From Mimachlamys varia (Eukaryota > Mollusca > Bivalvia > Pectinida > Pectinidae), in NCBI GenBank assembly GCA_947623455.1, contig OX392530.1, positions 3,137,501-3,201,500 of the forward strand: 64,000 bases of DNA, given 5' to 3'. The notes under the pieces were generated by a model, which worked only from the letters and a program-made list of their open reading frames with translations, was not told the origin of the DNA and made no database searches. Positions 20,367 to 32,980 of this stretch are shown in pieces. How positions within the stretch are numbered: the stretch's first letter is position 1; each line of letters starts with the position of its first letter. A program made the translations under genes and the position numbers.

Positions 20367-20944
20367 GAACTAGCCACTTTAATTATTGAAAGCCCATATA
20401 TAGTTGTTTGCATGACAAAAGGAAGTTTAGCCAACGTGATACATGACAACCTTAACATGTTTGATGTGTATCATTTGTAACAATTACTAGAACTATGTTA
20501 TTGAGGTTGTGATTCAGCATTAGTGGCAACCCAGTTTTTAACCTAAATATGATCCTGCCCCAACAAAGATAATTTCCTGTATAATATGCCCACGCTTACG
20601 GAGTGTCAGTGCCCCTGCACAAGCTGTGCAGGCCTATGATCAAAGCATGCAATGCATTGATCTACAGGCCATTTAAATCTAACGAAGGTCAAACACAACA
20701 TTTTAGGGCTAGAAGAAAATATAGCAGGTACTTTTAGAATACCTCAGGCTTAGTCAACATCATTGTAAACACTTTCCCTGCCATAAAAACCCTCCTGCAC
20801 CCCTTCTAAAACATGACATGAACCTTTTTTAAAACCAAAACTCTAATTACCCTAGCTCTCCCCTTCACTAAAATTTGAGCAATTTTCGCACAGAAAACAC
20901 TACACTTAGTTATATTTATGCTAATAACAGGTTCTATATATATA
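20367..20944. other. No recognised feature
   Basis: A/T-rich intergenic sequence; no gene or element was seen. Confidence 0.5.
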
Positions 20945-21844
20945 CAGTCAAAATTGTTTTAAAGAGACCGTCCAAGGGATCCAAGAAAAAAGGTCACATA
21001 TGACAGTTGGTCTTTTAATTAAATCACCACTTTTTGAGAAATGACAAAAAGGCCATGTACAGTTTCAGACTCTTTAATTACAACTTACATTGTGTTTTAA
21101 AATCATATACAACATTAATGTACTTGTAAAATTATTAAAAGTTAGTAAAAGAGCTTAATTTTAAAAATGGAATAAGCTAGTTTTAAAAAATCATTGAAAA
21201 TTAAATTGAAGATAAAGACAATATCTAATTAAAAAGATGGAATTTTGAGTTAAAATTAATTTGCTGACTAGAACCATTCATAGGTTAAAGAGTTTATTTC
21301 CTCATTCCCAGTGAGATAGTGTCAGCGTTTTGAATTACCAGGAACGTTAATGCTGTTTTCGAAGTCGCCGATTACCTCCGATTTTCACTTTCTTAAATTC
21401 TGTATTTGTGTTTTTCCAACTCCAAAATCGGTTGCTATCTTCTATGCAGGCCTTCCCGTATCAAGCAATCTAATTGCTTCGATCTTATCATGAAGTGTTT
21501 AAACTTTTCGCTTTGGCGAAACCATACTCCGACTACACTAGATAACTAAAACAACAACAATGACACAGATAGCGTCCCTGGTGAGCATTTTTCACGAAGT
21601 CTTGCACATACGAGAAAGATAGATTTTCTATCAATCACCGACTTCCTGTTTTGAATAAGGTCGCTTACTATAGACAGATCGATAGTCTAAAGCGACAAGA
21701 TTATGGTCGCTTGTCCCATACGACAGAAAGTCGCTAAATAGAAGAGGATTATATAGGTATTTGCGTTGGGGGGGTGGGGGGGATTACGGTCGTATAAGAC
21801 AGAATGTCTTTGAATTCAAGCGGTGGCTAAGGCAATTTTGACTG
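20945..21844 (-). mobile_element. pogo/Tigger-type DNA transposon relic
   Basis: Ends are inverted CAGTCAAAATTG (20945-20956) and CAATTTTGACTG (21833-21844), each flanked by TA, the target duplication of the Tc1/mariner-pogo group. On the minus strand inside is a broken piece of transposase (see the separate entry). At 900 bp it is much shorter than an autonomous Tigger (2-3 kb), so it is internally deleted. Confidence 0.82.
21338..21495 (-). pseudogene. Tigger/CENP-B-like transposase N-terminal helix-turn-helix remnant
   Basis: The minus frame reads LHDKIEAIRLLDTGRPA, stop, KIATDFGVGKTQIQNLRK, stop, KSEVIGDFEN. This is the pattern of the psq/CENP-B-type HTH in pogo and Tigger transposases (K-x-x-I-x...G-x-x...IA-x-x-F-G-V-x-x-x-T-I). 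Two in-frame stops, and a likely one-base shift just before it, mark it as dead. Nothing of the DDE catalytic domain was found. Confidence 0.82.
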
Positions 21845-21957
21845 TATACTGCTTTCTAAAAAAGTACTGTGAGTGCGTCAAATGAACATTATGCTTAACT
21901 AAATTTGGTTATCCATTAAATTTGAGTTTGCCCAAATAAGCATGTTTGCAGCATCAT

Positions 21958-22545
21958 CTTTACAACAAACACTTTCCCACATGACCTCTAACCTCCTTCA
22001 CCTACATGACCTCTAATCTCCTTCACCCACATGACCTTTAACCTCCTTCACAAACATACCTCTAACCTTCTTCAACTATATGACTTCTAACTTTCTTCAC
22101 CTACATAACCTCTAATCTCCTTCACCTATATCACCTCTAACCTTCTTCACTTACATGACCTCTAATCTCCTTCATCAACATGACCTCTAACATCCTTCAC
22201 CGATATGACCTCTAAACTCCTTCCACTAACTTCCTTCACCCACATGACCTTTAACCTCCTTCACCTACATGACCTCTAATCTCCTTCATTCACCTACATG
22301 ACCTCTAATCTCCTTCATTCACCCACATGACCTCAAACCTCCTTCACCAACATGACCACTTACCTCCTTCACCTACATGACCTTTAACCTCCTTCACCAA
22401 CATACCTCTAACTTTCTTCACCAACATGATCTCTAACCTTCTTCACCAACATGACCTCTAACTTTCTTCACCTACATAACCTCTAATCTCCTTCACCTAT
22501 ATGACCTCTAAACTCTTTCACCTACATGACCTCTTTCCTGAGTCC
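21958..22545. repeat. Pyrimidine-rich 24-bp minisatellite
   Basis: About two dozen loose copies of 'acatgacctctaacctcctt' plus 'cacc'. Copies vary in sequence and some are truncated, so this is an old array. Confidence 0.9.
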
Positions 22546-23209
22546 CCTTTCCTCTAAGTTATGACAGATCACTCCTCCAAGAATACCCAATAGGCAAATT
22601 CCCTATAATATAATGTAAATACAAACAAAAATATACATATCTACTCCCTTTCCTTAAATATGATCTATAACCGTCAACACCCCACACCCTCTTCCTAACA
22701 TTGAACTTCCTTCTTCAAATTGTATTCACCTCAAAATTCCTCCTTCCTACACATATGGCTTTTGAAATGGAAAACATGAAAAGACATGTGCGTGCATGCA
22801 AAAGTGTAAATAATAGTGAAGTTAGTTTGAATACAGTTAACAGTTAGAAAGCTTTTCTAGGTCAGCTCTACAAAAACTTCCCTAATTAAAGTGGCATGAA
22901 GTATCTGTGTACTTTCAGATGTATTGTATAAAACTAGGATCAGAGTTTGGCTCAAGTGTCACAGTGCATGTTATCTCCAATACATATTATTATCAGTGAA
23001 TAATGGACAGTATATTTAATATATGTACAAAGCCTAGATACTAAGGCATGCAGTTGGACACTGTGTTGACTACATGTTATTTCTTGTGTTAACTACATTG
23101 TACATAGAGTGAGTCACAGAGTACTTTAAAGTTTTTTAAAGCTCTTTATATGGCCACATGTTTCATAAAATGTTAACATCCTAAGAATTTTTTATCTCTT
23201 AAAATGAGG
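22546..23209. other. No recognised feature
   Basis: A/T-rich intergenic sequence. Nothing was recognised. Confidence 0.5.
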
Positions 23210-23358
23210 GGTCTTATTGGAGGAAACCGGAGTACCCGGAGAAAACCCACATGGTCCGGCAGGTGACCCCATACCTTTTCACGTCCGATGGGGGAATCAA
23301 ACCCCGGCCACCTTGGTAAAAGGCAAGTGCGCAATCCACTGCACCACCTGACCACACT
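23210..23358 (-). repeat. tRNA-derived SINE (minus orientation)
   Basis: Carries 'aaaacccacatggtccggca', 'ccttttcacgtccgatgggg', 'aatcaaaccccggccacctt' and 'gcgcaatccactgcaccacc'. The B-box-like GGTTTGATTCC on the minus strand and the family resemblance to 16420-16645 support a SINE. Confidence 0.65.
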
Positions 23359-24553
23359 TTTATCTCTTTTCAAGACTAGAGTTCATTGACTAATACTTGT
23401 GGTCACATGATTTATTGGTCTTGGTTACCCCCCCCCCCCTAACTCCCCATTAATCAGGATTCCATTATTTGAGTTAAGCTTAAAATACCTCCACTAGTGA
23501 GTTAGGATAATATTTATTCTTTTTATTTATTTCTATTTTACAACTATTTTACAACTATTGAGTCATGTATATATATGTAGTACATTTTAGTTAAATGTTG
23601 ATAAAAACCAATCTTTACAGGTACAATATTGATAAGATGCTGTTGTTTTTTCAGTGCACCAACGTTTAATTTTACGTTTCATAAAAACTAATCTTTACTC
23701 GGGTATTAATATGATGGTGTTGATTGTCCTTTTTACCAGCACATGATTTAATGAGTAACAAAGGAAACTGGAACTTGTAATTTGAGGACAATCTGCCAAG
23801 TACTTCTATGAAACAGTGTGCAAAAGTAACAATAGACAAGGGCCACAGGAAACCTGTCGCGGGATCGGTCTATGCAAAATGTTTTTATAGTAGACCTGAT
23901 GTCTAAGCAATTTAATTGTTATGTATGCCAAAAAAGTTTAAAAACTGTTTGAATAAATCATATCAAATGCATTTCTCTTACAATGTGTTGTTCATTTCTT
24001 GATTTGTTTGGCTGAATTTGTCATTGCAAATCAAATTTTGTTCAAACATCGGTTGAAGGAGGGGAGATCTAGCTCCCTCTGTATTAAGCAGTTTATTGAC
24101 ACAGATGGAAAAATTCAGTCTACTTAAATTTTGTTGGGTCTATGAAATTTGAAATATCCATAGACCTATTGTCTATGGAACGTCATAAATTACTTTCACA
24201 CACTGATGAAACAATGACAACAAGCTTAAATTCTAAATAAAAATCAAAATGGCTGCTATATATACAAAATGTATAATGGAAGATAAGTCTACACAAGCCA
24301 TTTGAACCGGAGGCAAAGTGACTGCATTATCTCGGGGCACCCCAGCCCTGGCATCCTTCCAAAAAAGCTGGGGAATGAAAATATTTTTCTGAACCTTAAA
24401 AAGAGCATTATCTCCTTGCTGTCATTTTTGCTATTAAAGCTGTTAGGTCAATGTTCTTGGAGGAATTTGAACATTAAACAAGATAATGAATAATAAATAT
24501 ATATATATATAACATAATATATAAGCAAATAAAGATACTTATAGGTACATGTA
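23359..24553. other. No recognised gene; poly-C and poly-AT tracts
   Basis: A C run near 23430 and an (AT) run near 24495. No coding exon or element was seen. Confidence 0.5.
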
Positions 24554-24555
24554 TA

Positions 24556-25028
24556 CAGTGTACCCTCGTTATACCGCCACTTTTTGTCCACAGCAATTAT
24601 GGCGGTATAACAAGGGTGGCGATAGTATCGAATTATGAAAATTATTACCATGAATTAAATTCCGTAATAAATTGCAATTCTAACATTTTATAAAAAACAA
24701 GCTTAGTATTATATTGTCATATAGATCTACTTTGGCACAAATTTATATCTGAAAATAGTTATTGATCTGCTTTTTCTGCATGCCATTCCAAATGAAACAC
24801 TGAGGAGTTCCTCGATCTCCACAAACAGACCAATATGGCTTTATCGTCAAGGGAAATATATAGCGATTCGGGACGTTTGTATTCTAAAGGGTGTGGCGGA
24901 TGGCGGTTTGTGAGGGTGGTGAACTTAACGAGGGAATTATATAGGAGAGAAATCCATTCTAGAGGTTTAGATGTCGGTATGCGAGGGTTGGTGGTAGATT
25001 CGGGTGGCGATAGGTCGAGGGTACACTG
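24556..25028. mobile_element. pogo-like MITE with perfect TIRs and TA duplication
   Basis: Left CAGTGTACCCTCG (24556-24568) and right CGAGGGTACACTG (25016-25028) are exact inverted copies, each flanked by TA. CAGTG termini with TA duplication fit the pogo/Tigger group. The interior has a second pairing ('ttataccgcc' with 'ggcggtataa'). The two internal ORFs show no transposase motif. Confidence 0.85.
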
Positions 25029-25404
25029 TAGTAAGAGAGTATAATACAAAATGATGTGTTCTTCTGGAGTCTCTCAGATTACCCTACATGTTTATTGCAT
25101 GACAGTAGTCCACCCTCAGATTGGTTTTGACCAAAATCTATACTGGCATGGGTCGACATTCAGGACATTTAGATGCAAAAGATGCTGAAGAATGGATTTG
25201 GGCCAGATGACAGCTGACACTAGGCAATAACTGTATTAAAGCTCACTGGTCCTTAATTTGGACAAATTATTATACGTGAACTAAAAATGGCAATGACTAT
25301 CACCTCCATTATTGATATTTAAAGTATCAGAATTGTTGTGATTTATATTATATAAGCCTGCATTTGGGTAGAAGAATAAAAGGTTATTGACATCAAAATT
25401 GGTG

Positions 25405-25500
25405 ACTTTTAGTGTGTTGTGGCCGGGCCGGGAATTGAACCCGGGACTCCCGCTTGGAAGGCAAACATTCTAACCATTGAGCCAAAAGTCCAGACGTTAT
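25405..25500 (-). repeat. tRNA-Gly(TCC)-like sequence, probably SINE head
   Basis: On the minus strand: 'ggctcaatggttagaatg' (D arm), 'ttgccttccaagcggg' (anticodon arm, TCC) and 'cccgggttcaattcccgg' (T arm). The 5' strand of the acceptor stem (TGGACTT) does not pair with the 3' strand (CCCGGCC). It is therefore a tRNA-derived relic and not a functional gene. Confidence 0.6.
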
Positions 25501-25552
25501 GCTCGAGGGCCTAACGCTGCCTAATTATACCACATGTGTATAAGTGTACCCA

Positions 25553-25940
25553 TGTAAAAGATGTGCATTGATAAGGTTGCATTACAAGCATGAGCTGTAG
25601 GGAATTTCCCTTTAGCTCAGCCGGCAGAGCAGCAGGATGATATGGAGAGCCATTGGGGTCGCAGGGTTGAGCCCCAGCGGCGGCACTAATCTTAATCACT
25701 TTTCCTCGTCCTATTACAAACTGGTGACCCTCCCCGTTTCAAGGAGGAGAAGCCTTGGCAGAGAGTCAAAGAACCTGGGTTGGGGATTTAGAAAAAAAGG
25801 GGGGAGATAGTGTAAAAGATGTGCATTGATTATAGCTATATATATATATAGGTTGCCTTACAAGCGTGAGCCAACGGTCACAGGTTTGAGCCCCAGGGAC
25901 GACACTATCTTTTTCACTTTTCCTCGTCCTATTACACCCA
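25553..25940 (+). repeat. Dimeric tRNA-derived SINE
   Basis: Two related halves, each with 'aaaagatgtgcattgat', 'ttacaagc(a/g)tgagc', a B-box ('gggttgagcccca', 'ggtttgagcccca') and 'cacttttcctcgtcctatta'. The first half keeps an A-box 'tagctcagccggcagagc'. An AT microsatellite (25840-25851) separates them. Confidence 0.65.
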
Positions 25941-26904
25941 AATGAAGGGTTTTTACTCATATGCGCCGTTGTGTCCAACCTGATGAATGACGATCACAAA
26001 GCCATTGTGATGCACATGTACATTGTATATAAATATATATCTGTGTAGGCCTCATGAAGATCTATACAGTACAGTTCAATAAAATGTATTTGAAACGTTT
26101 ACGTCTACGACGATTACACTGTAAATTATCTGTGTGATGTTCGTCATCAAACACGACAACATTTGATATTTTCGAGACATTCAGAAAAGACAAGGTTTTT
26201 ACTCACATTTCAGTAGTCACGTAGTAGGCCTAGTGCGTCAACTTCGGGCACCTGTTTCGGCTTTCCCAGTACGTCACATATATCGATCAAGTCATTTCAT
26301 TTGTTATGATGGCAGCCTTATATCTATATCCGATCCGATAAATTTATATATTAACTTAACATCTTGTTATTCTACAACAATTGATAGCATTGATGACGAC
26401 TGTTTACTGTTAGATATCCAGTGGGCATAATAAACTTCCTCCCAACCCTATCGCTTTCTTGGAATTCTAATTATAGAAAATCTCGGTCGCTAGAACGTTT
26501 TACATGCGGTACGTAGTTGGTCCAAAACAGCGTCTAGCCCAAGCAGGGATTCGTCCCTGGCCCAAGTTACGATTTAATTTCACAGCCCCACATCTTACAA
26601 CAAATTCTGAGTAATTATGGCTATCCCTTTAATTAGAGTCAAGATAAGTTTAATTTATGTACACAGCACCAGATAATTAACCCATTTTCTTTACTTGAAG
26701 ATAACTGCACAACAAACAGAAAAATTGGAAATACCCTGATACTAAAAATAAAGTACCCCGACACTTGAGTCAGAAAGCGGGAAATTTTGACCTTGTCACT
26801 TGACGAAGTCTTAAGTGACCTATTCTAATCGTCTTTTATCCGTCGTCGTTCAGGTTTCCGCTTGGGGAGGGGGTTAATGTTTGCTATAGTTTATATAGGA
26901 ACAC
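25941..26904. other. No recognised feature
   Basis: Intergenic sequence without a convincing ORF. A tRNA-like scrap 'agcagggattcgtccctggc' occurs near 26554. Confidence 0.45.
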
Positions 26905-27475
26905 TGGGGTAAAAGTAGTCCGAAGGGTTCTGACTCTCTGACCCGCTAAATATTTTGACGACAGGCGGGTGGAGAGTCAGAATTCCTCATTAGTTAAAAA
27001 GTGGAAATTTTACCAACCCGTGCACGGGTCACTGTTTAAGCTGTGTTTATTATATGAAACATTTTCGATCACTCTGATACTCTGATAAAGGTCCCTACTT
27101 TTACCCTAGTCCGAAGGGTTCTGACTCTCTGTCTCTGTCGCGACCGCGGCCATTTTCAAACAGATGTCAGGAAACTGGTTATTTTTTAGAAATGGATGAC
27201 GACAGTTGGTTTACGACCTCCTGTGACTTGATTAAATGTGTAGGTCAGTGGAAAAATATCTGTTCTTTCCATTGATACTTAATTTACATGTGATCGAAAA
27301 TGTTTCATATTATAAAACACGGCTTAAAAGGCGACCCGTGCACGGGTCGGTAAAATTTCCACTTTTTTACTAAGCAGGAATTCTGACTCTCCACCCGCCT
27401 GTCGTCAAAATATTTAGCGGGTCAGAGAGTCAGAACCCTTCGGACTAGGGTAAAAGTAGGGACCTTTATCAGAGT
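26905..27475. mobile_element. Long inverted-repeat element with an added inverted half-copy
   Basis: A full element at 27076-27475 has ~50-bp TIRs ('gataaaggtccctactttta', 'gtccgaagggttctgactct'). To its left, 26908-27075 is an inverted copy of 27300-27470 ('gacgacaggcgggtggagag', 'acccgtgcacgggtc'). The whole therefore forms a palindrome with ~170-bp arms. A second, partial copy is at 41530-41845. Confidence 0.8.
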
Positions 27476-27487
27476 AACATGAAATTT

Positions 27488-28350
27488 GTCAAGAGGTTAA
27501 GTTCACAGAAATACCTAGTAAAGTCAAAAACCAAGGTCAAATGTAAAGGTCACTGTGTCAAATGTCAAGGACAATTTTTATAACTTTTCACTGATGAACA
27601 TTTTGTTTTGACATTATGAAGTAAAGTTGGATGGAATTAAACAAGGATTCAACTGACCAAAAGTCAAGGTCACTGGCTCAAATTTCAATGTCAAATTTTA
27701 TAGCTCTTCACTGATGTACATTTTTTATGACATTATGAAGCAAAGTTGGTTGGAATTAAACAAGGGGTCTACATGTATAGGTGTTAACCTTTGAAACCCT
27801 CAATGAGGGAGATCTCCCTCATTCCACATTTCCAATGAGGAAGAAAGTGCGTCAAATTCGTCTAAAACTGCATTGCTCAATTTGTTTTCCCCTTTTTATG
27901 TATCACAACTTCAAAAATATTCATTTGATCCAGACACACCCATTATGGTCATTACACATACCCTACATTAACTAGAATATCATTTGACCACAGGATGAAG
28001 ATTTTGAGTTTGTGTGAGATTGGACTTACATTTGTAAATGAGGGAGATTTCGAGGGGGATTGGTAAATTATCGTCACAATGAGGGAATTTCCCTCGTAAT
28101 GAGGGAGGGTTAACACGTATGGGTCTACTGACCAAAAGTCAAGTTGACTGGGTAAAAGGTCAAGATGAAATGTTGTAGTAGATTTTCACTGATGAATATT
28201 TTGTTATGACATTGTGAATAAAGTTTATCAGAATTAAAACAAGGAGTCAAATGACCAAAAGTCAAGGTTAAAGATCTCAAGGTCACTGATTCAAAGGTCA
28301 AGGAAACAGTTTGTAACTTCAGTTGAAAAAAGATCAAACTACGTGACCTT
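27488..28350. repeat. Decayed ~130-bp tandem repeat
   Basis: Repeating text: 'cactgatgaacattttgtt', 'gacattatgaagtaaagttgg', 'aagtcaaggtcactg'. Four or so units are interrupted by the MITE at 27781-28116. Confidence 0.75.
27781..28116. mobile_element. MITE with GTGTTAACC ends inserted in the tandem repeat
   Basis: Left GTGTTAACC (27781) and right GGTTAACAC (28108-28116), with paired inner 'ctcaatgagggag' and 'ctcgtaatgaggg' motifs. It splits a unit of the surrounding tandem repeat, which marks it as a later insertion. Confidence 0.75.
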
Positions 28351-28439
28351 GATTCTAGTAGTTTCTTGTTTGTTGTTTATCTGATGGCTCACTCTAGACA
28401 GTCGAGTATAAAGGTGATGATATGGTCACCAATCCTACA

Positions 28440-31400
28440 CTACATCATCAACATACCGGAGTTACGCTCACCTACGTATATACGCTCTCTACACTATATC
28501 CTCGACATACAGGAGTTACCCTCACCTACGTATATACGCTCTCTACATCCTCGACATACAGGAGTTACGCTCTCCTACGTTTATACGCTCTCTACATCCT
28601 CGACATACAGGAGTTACGCTCACCTACGTATATACGCTCTCTACATCCCCGATATACAGGAGTTACGCTCACCTACGTATATACGCTCTCTACATCCCCG
28701 ATATACAGGAGTTACGCTCACCTACGTATATACGCTCTCTACATCCCCGATATACAGGAGTTACGCTCACCTACGTATATACGCCCTCTACATCCTCGAC
28801 ATACAGGAGTTACGCTCACCTACGTATATACGGTCTCTATATCCTCGACATACAGAAGTTACGCTCACCTACGTATATACGCTCTCTACATCATCAACAT
28901 ACAGGAGTTACGCTCACCTACGTATATACGCTCTCTATATCCTCGACATACAGGAGTTACGCTCTCCTACGTATATACGCTCTCTACATCATCAACATAC
29001 AGGAGTTACGCTCACCTACGTATAAACGCTCTCTATATCCTCGACATACAGGAGTTACGCTCTCCTACGTATATACGCTCCCTACATCCTCGACATACAG
29101 GAGTTACGCTCTCCTACGTATATACGCTCTCTACATCCTCGACATACAGGAGTTACGCTCACCTACGTATAAACGCTCCCTACATCCTCGACATACAGGA
29201 GTTACGCTCTCCTACGTATATACGCTCTCTACATCCTCGACATACAGGAGTTACGCTCACCTACGTATAAACGCTCCCTACATCCTCGACATACAGGAGT
29301 TACGCTCTCCTACGTATATACGCTCTCTACATCCTCGACATACAGGAGTTACGCTCACCTACGTATATACGCTCTCTACATCCTCGACATACAGGAGTTA
29401 CGCTCTCTTACGTATATACGCTTTCTACATCCTCGACATACAGGAGTTACGCTCTCTTACGTATATACGCTTTCTACATCCTCGACATACAGGAGTTACG
29501 CTCACCTACGTATATACGCTCTCTACATCATCAACATACAGGAGTTACGCTCTCCTACGTATATACGCTCTCTACATCCTCGACATACAGGAGTTACGCT
29601 CACCTACGTATATACGCTCTCTACATCATCAACATACCGGAGTTACCCTCACCTACGTATACACGCTCTCTACATCCTCGACATACAGGAGTTACGCTCA
29701 CCTACGTATATACGCTCTCTACATCCTCGACATACAGGAGTTACGCTCACCTACGTATATACGCTCTCTACATCCTCGACATACAGGAGTTACGCTCTCC
29801 TCTGTATATACGCTTTCTACATCCTCGACACACAGGAGTTACGCTCTCCTACGTATATACGCTCTCTACATCATCAACATACCGGAGTTACGCTCACCTA
29901 CGTATATACGCTCTCTACACTATATCCTCGACATACAGGAGTTACCCTCACCTACGTATATACGCTCTCTACACTACATCCTCGATATACATGAGTTACG
30001 CTCACCTACGTATAAACGCTCCCTACATCCTCGACATACAGGAGTTACGCTCACCTACGTATATACGCTCTCTATATCCTCGACATATATGAGTTACGCT
30101 CACCTACGTATATACGCTCTCTACATCCTCGACATACAGGAGTTACGCTCACCTACGTATATACGCTTTCTACATCCTCGACATACAGGAGTTACGCTCT
30201 CCTACGTATATACGCTTTCTACATCCTCGACATACATGAGTTACGCTCTCCTACGTATATACGCTCTCTACATCATCAACATACAGGAGTTACGCTCTCC
30301 TACGTATATACGCTCTCTACATCCTCGACATACAAGAATAACGCTCACCTACGTATATACGCTCTCTACATCCTCGACATACAGGAGTTACGCTCACCTA
30401 CGTATATACGCTCTCTATATCCTCGACATACAGGAGTTACGCTCACCTACGTATACACGCTCTCTATATCCTCGACATACAGGAGTTACGCTCACCAACG
30501 TATATACGCTCTCTACATCCTCGACATACAGGAGTTACGCTCTCCTACGTATATACGCTTTCTACATCCTCGACATACAGGAGTTACGCTCACCTACGTA
30601 TATACGCTCTTTACATCCTCGACATACAGGAGTTACGCTCACCTACGTATATACGCTCTCTACATCCTCGACATACAGGAGTTACGCTCTCCTACGTTTA
30701 TACGCTCTCTACATCCTCGACATACAGGAGTTACGCTCACCTACGTATATACGCTCTCTACATCCTCGACATACAGGAGTTACGCTCACCTACGTATATA
30801 CGCTCTCTACATCCTCGACATACAAGAATAACGCTCACCTACGTATATACGCTCTCTACATCCTCGACATACAGGAGTTACGCTCACCTACGTATATACG
30901 CTCTCTATATCCTCGACATACAGGAGTTACGCTCACCTACGTATACACGCTCTCTATATCCTCGACATACAGGAGTTACGCTCACCAACGTATATACGCT
31001 CTCTACATCCTCGACATACAGGGGTTACGCTCTCCTACGTATATACGCTTTCTACATCCTCGACATACAGGAGTTACGCTCACCAATGTATATACGCTCT
31101 CTACATCATCAACATACCGGAGTTACGCTCACCTACGTATATACGCTCTCTACATCCTCGACATACAAGAATAACGACATCCTCGACATACAGGAGTTAC
31201 GCTCACCTACGTATATACGCTCTCTATATCCGTGACATACAGGTGTTACGCTCTCCTACGTATATACGCTCTCTACATCCTCGACATACAGGAGTTACGC
31301 TCACCTACGTATATACGTCCTCTATATCCTCGACATACATGAGTTACGCTCACCAACGTATATACGCCCTCTACATCCTCGACATACATGAGTTACGCTC

Positions 31401-32345
31401 ACCTACGTATATACGCTCTCTACATCCTCGACATACAGGAGTTACGCTCACCAACGTATATACGCTTTCTACATCCTCGACATACATGAGTTACGCTCAC
31501 CTACGTATATACGCTCTCTATATCCTCGACATACAGGAGTTACGCTCACCTACGTATATACGAGTCGACGTACAGGAGTTGCGCTCGCCTAGTATATACG
31601 CTCTCTGTTTCCTCGACATACAGGAGTTACGCTCACCTACGTATATACGCCCTCTACATCCTGGACATACATGAGTTACGCTCACCTACGTATATACGCC
31701 CTCTACATCCTCGACATACATGAGTTACGCCTACCTTCGTATATACGAGTCGACGTACAGGAGTTGCGCTCGCCTAGTATATACGCTCTCTGTATCCTCG
31801 ACATACATGAGTTACGCTCACCTACGTATATACGCTCTCTACATCCTGGACATACATGAGTTACGCCCACCTTCGTATATACGCCCTCTACATCCTGGAC
31901 ATACATGAGTTACGCCCACCTTCGTATATACGCCCTCTACATCCTGGACATACATGAGTTACACCCACCTTCGTATATACGCCCTCTACATCCTGGACAT
32001 ACATGAGTTACGCCCACCTTCGTATATACGCCCTCTACATCCTGGACATACATGAGTTACGCCCACCTTCGTATATACGCCCTCTACATCCTTGACATAC
32101 ATGAGTTACGCCCACCTACGTATATACGCCCTCTACATCCTGGACATACATGAGTTACGCCCACCTTCGTATATACGCCCTCTACATCCTGGACATGCAT
32201 GAGTTACGCCCACCTTCGTATATACGCCCTCTACATCCTGGACATACATGAGTTACGCCCACCTTCGTATATCCGCCCTCTACATCCTGGACATACATGA
32301 GTTACGCCCACCTTCGTATATACGCCCTCCACTACCCTGGAATAT
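28440..32345. repeat. 49-bp array (about 80 copies) of a foldback-element terminus
   Basis: Unit of 49 bp: 'catcctcgacatacaggagt', 'tacgctcacctacgtatata', 'cgctctcta'. The right end grades into a variant unit ('cctggacatacatgagttac', 'gcccaccttcgtatatac'), then 'taccctggaatatgccatga', the inner sequence of the foldback family at 15046 and 37225. Since 49 leaves remainder one on division by three and the unit has few stops, ORFs up to 361 residues appear; none is a gene. Confidence 0.93.
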
Positions 32346-32980
32346 GCCATGACAAAAACGGCGTGTGAGCCACCTTGTTGTCGACAAGCTTTGTTCAAAT
32401 GACTTGTGGTCCATTCTGGTCGATTATCCCGTACATATAGAAAATAGATTCAGGGTAGCCGACGTTGGCTGTCGAGTTCATTGAAATATCTGATCATTAA
32501 CAAAGATGTGAAGTTTTTTTTCTCCCAGAAGTCTGTAGAGATTGACGTTGTCCCCGTGGGCACAAGGATCAAGGGTCAAGAGCATTTTGTGAAAGCTATA
32601 TTGAAACAAAACTAATTACTCTGAAAACTAGTCCAGGTTAAAGAAATAGCTGTTCAACAAATAACCAGGGCCCTGTGTTCAAAGTATTGTTTGTACCAGT
32701 TTTCCTTCTTATGTAGTTCATCTTTTGCATTGCTCTGGTATGTACATATAAAAGCAATATATTTAGAAGTACAAATGTAGCTGTTTCCAACATTAGAGGT
32801 ACTATGATGGAGGAGTAGTAAATATTCTAGTTTCTGGTTGCTTCTTCGTCACTGTAAAAGTTGTTAACACGTCGTTCTTGTGATACGTACATGTATACAC
32901 GAGTCTTTGAGTACCACCACGGAATTAGATTAGATAACATTTGTAGGCTCATTTCATGATCACCTGACCGAAGGACACGT
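32346..32980. other. Flank of the array; start resembles foldback interior
   Basis: 32346-32400 ('ccatgacaaaaacggcgtgt', 'gagccaccttgttg') matches the foldback interior near 15150 and 37500. The remainder has no recognised feature. Confidence 0.5.

Noticed and set aside
18797..20458. Minus-strand ORFs repeating HYCQYI/IIANTY peptides
   Set aside because: Artefacts of the 22/25-bp minisatellite in overlapping frames.
25405..25500. Functional tRNA-Gly gene
   Set aside because: D, anticodon and T arms are recognisable but the acceptor stem does not pair; treated as a tRNA-derived SINE. The same reasoning applies to 9762, 25605, 41290 and 63340-63450.
28366..31674. Long plus-strand ORFs (219, 282, 361 and 143 residues) rich in YRSYAHLRIYALYI-type text
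   Set aside because: They are translations of the 49-bp array, which has few stops and cycles through all three frames; no start context, introns or homology support a gene.
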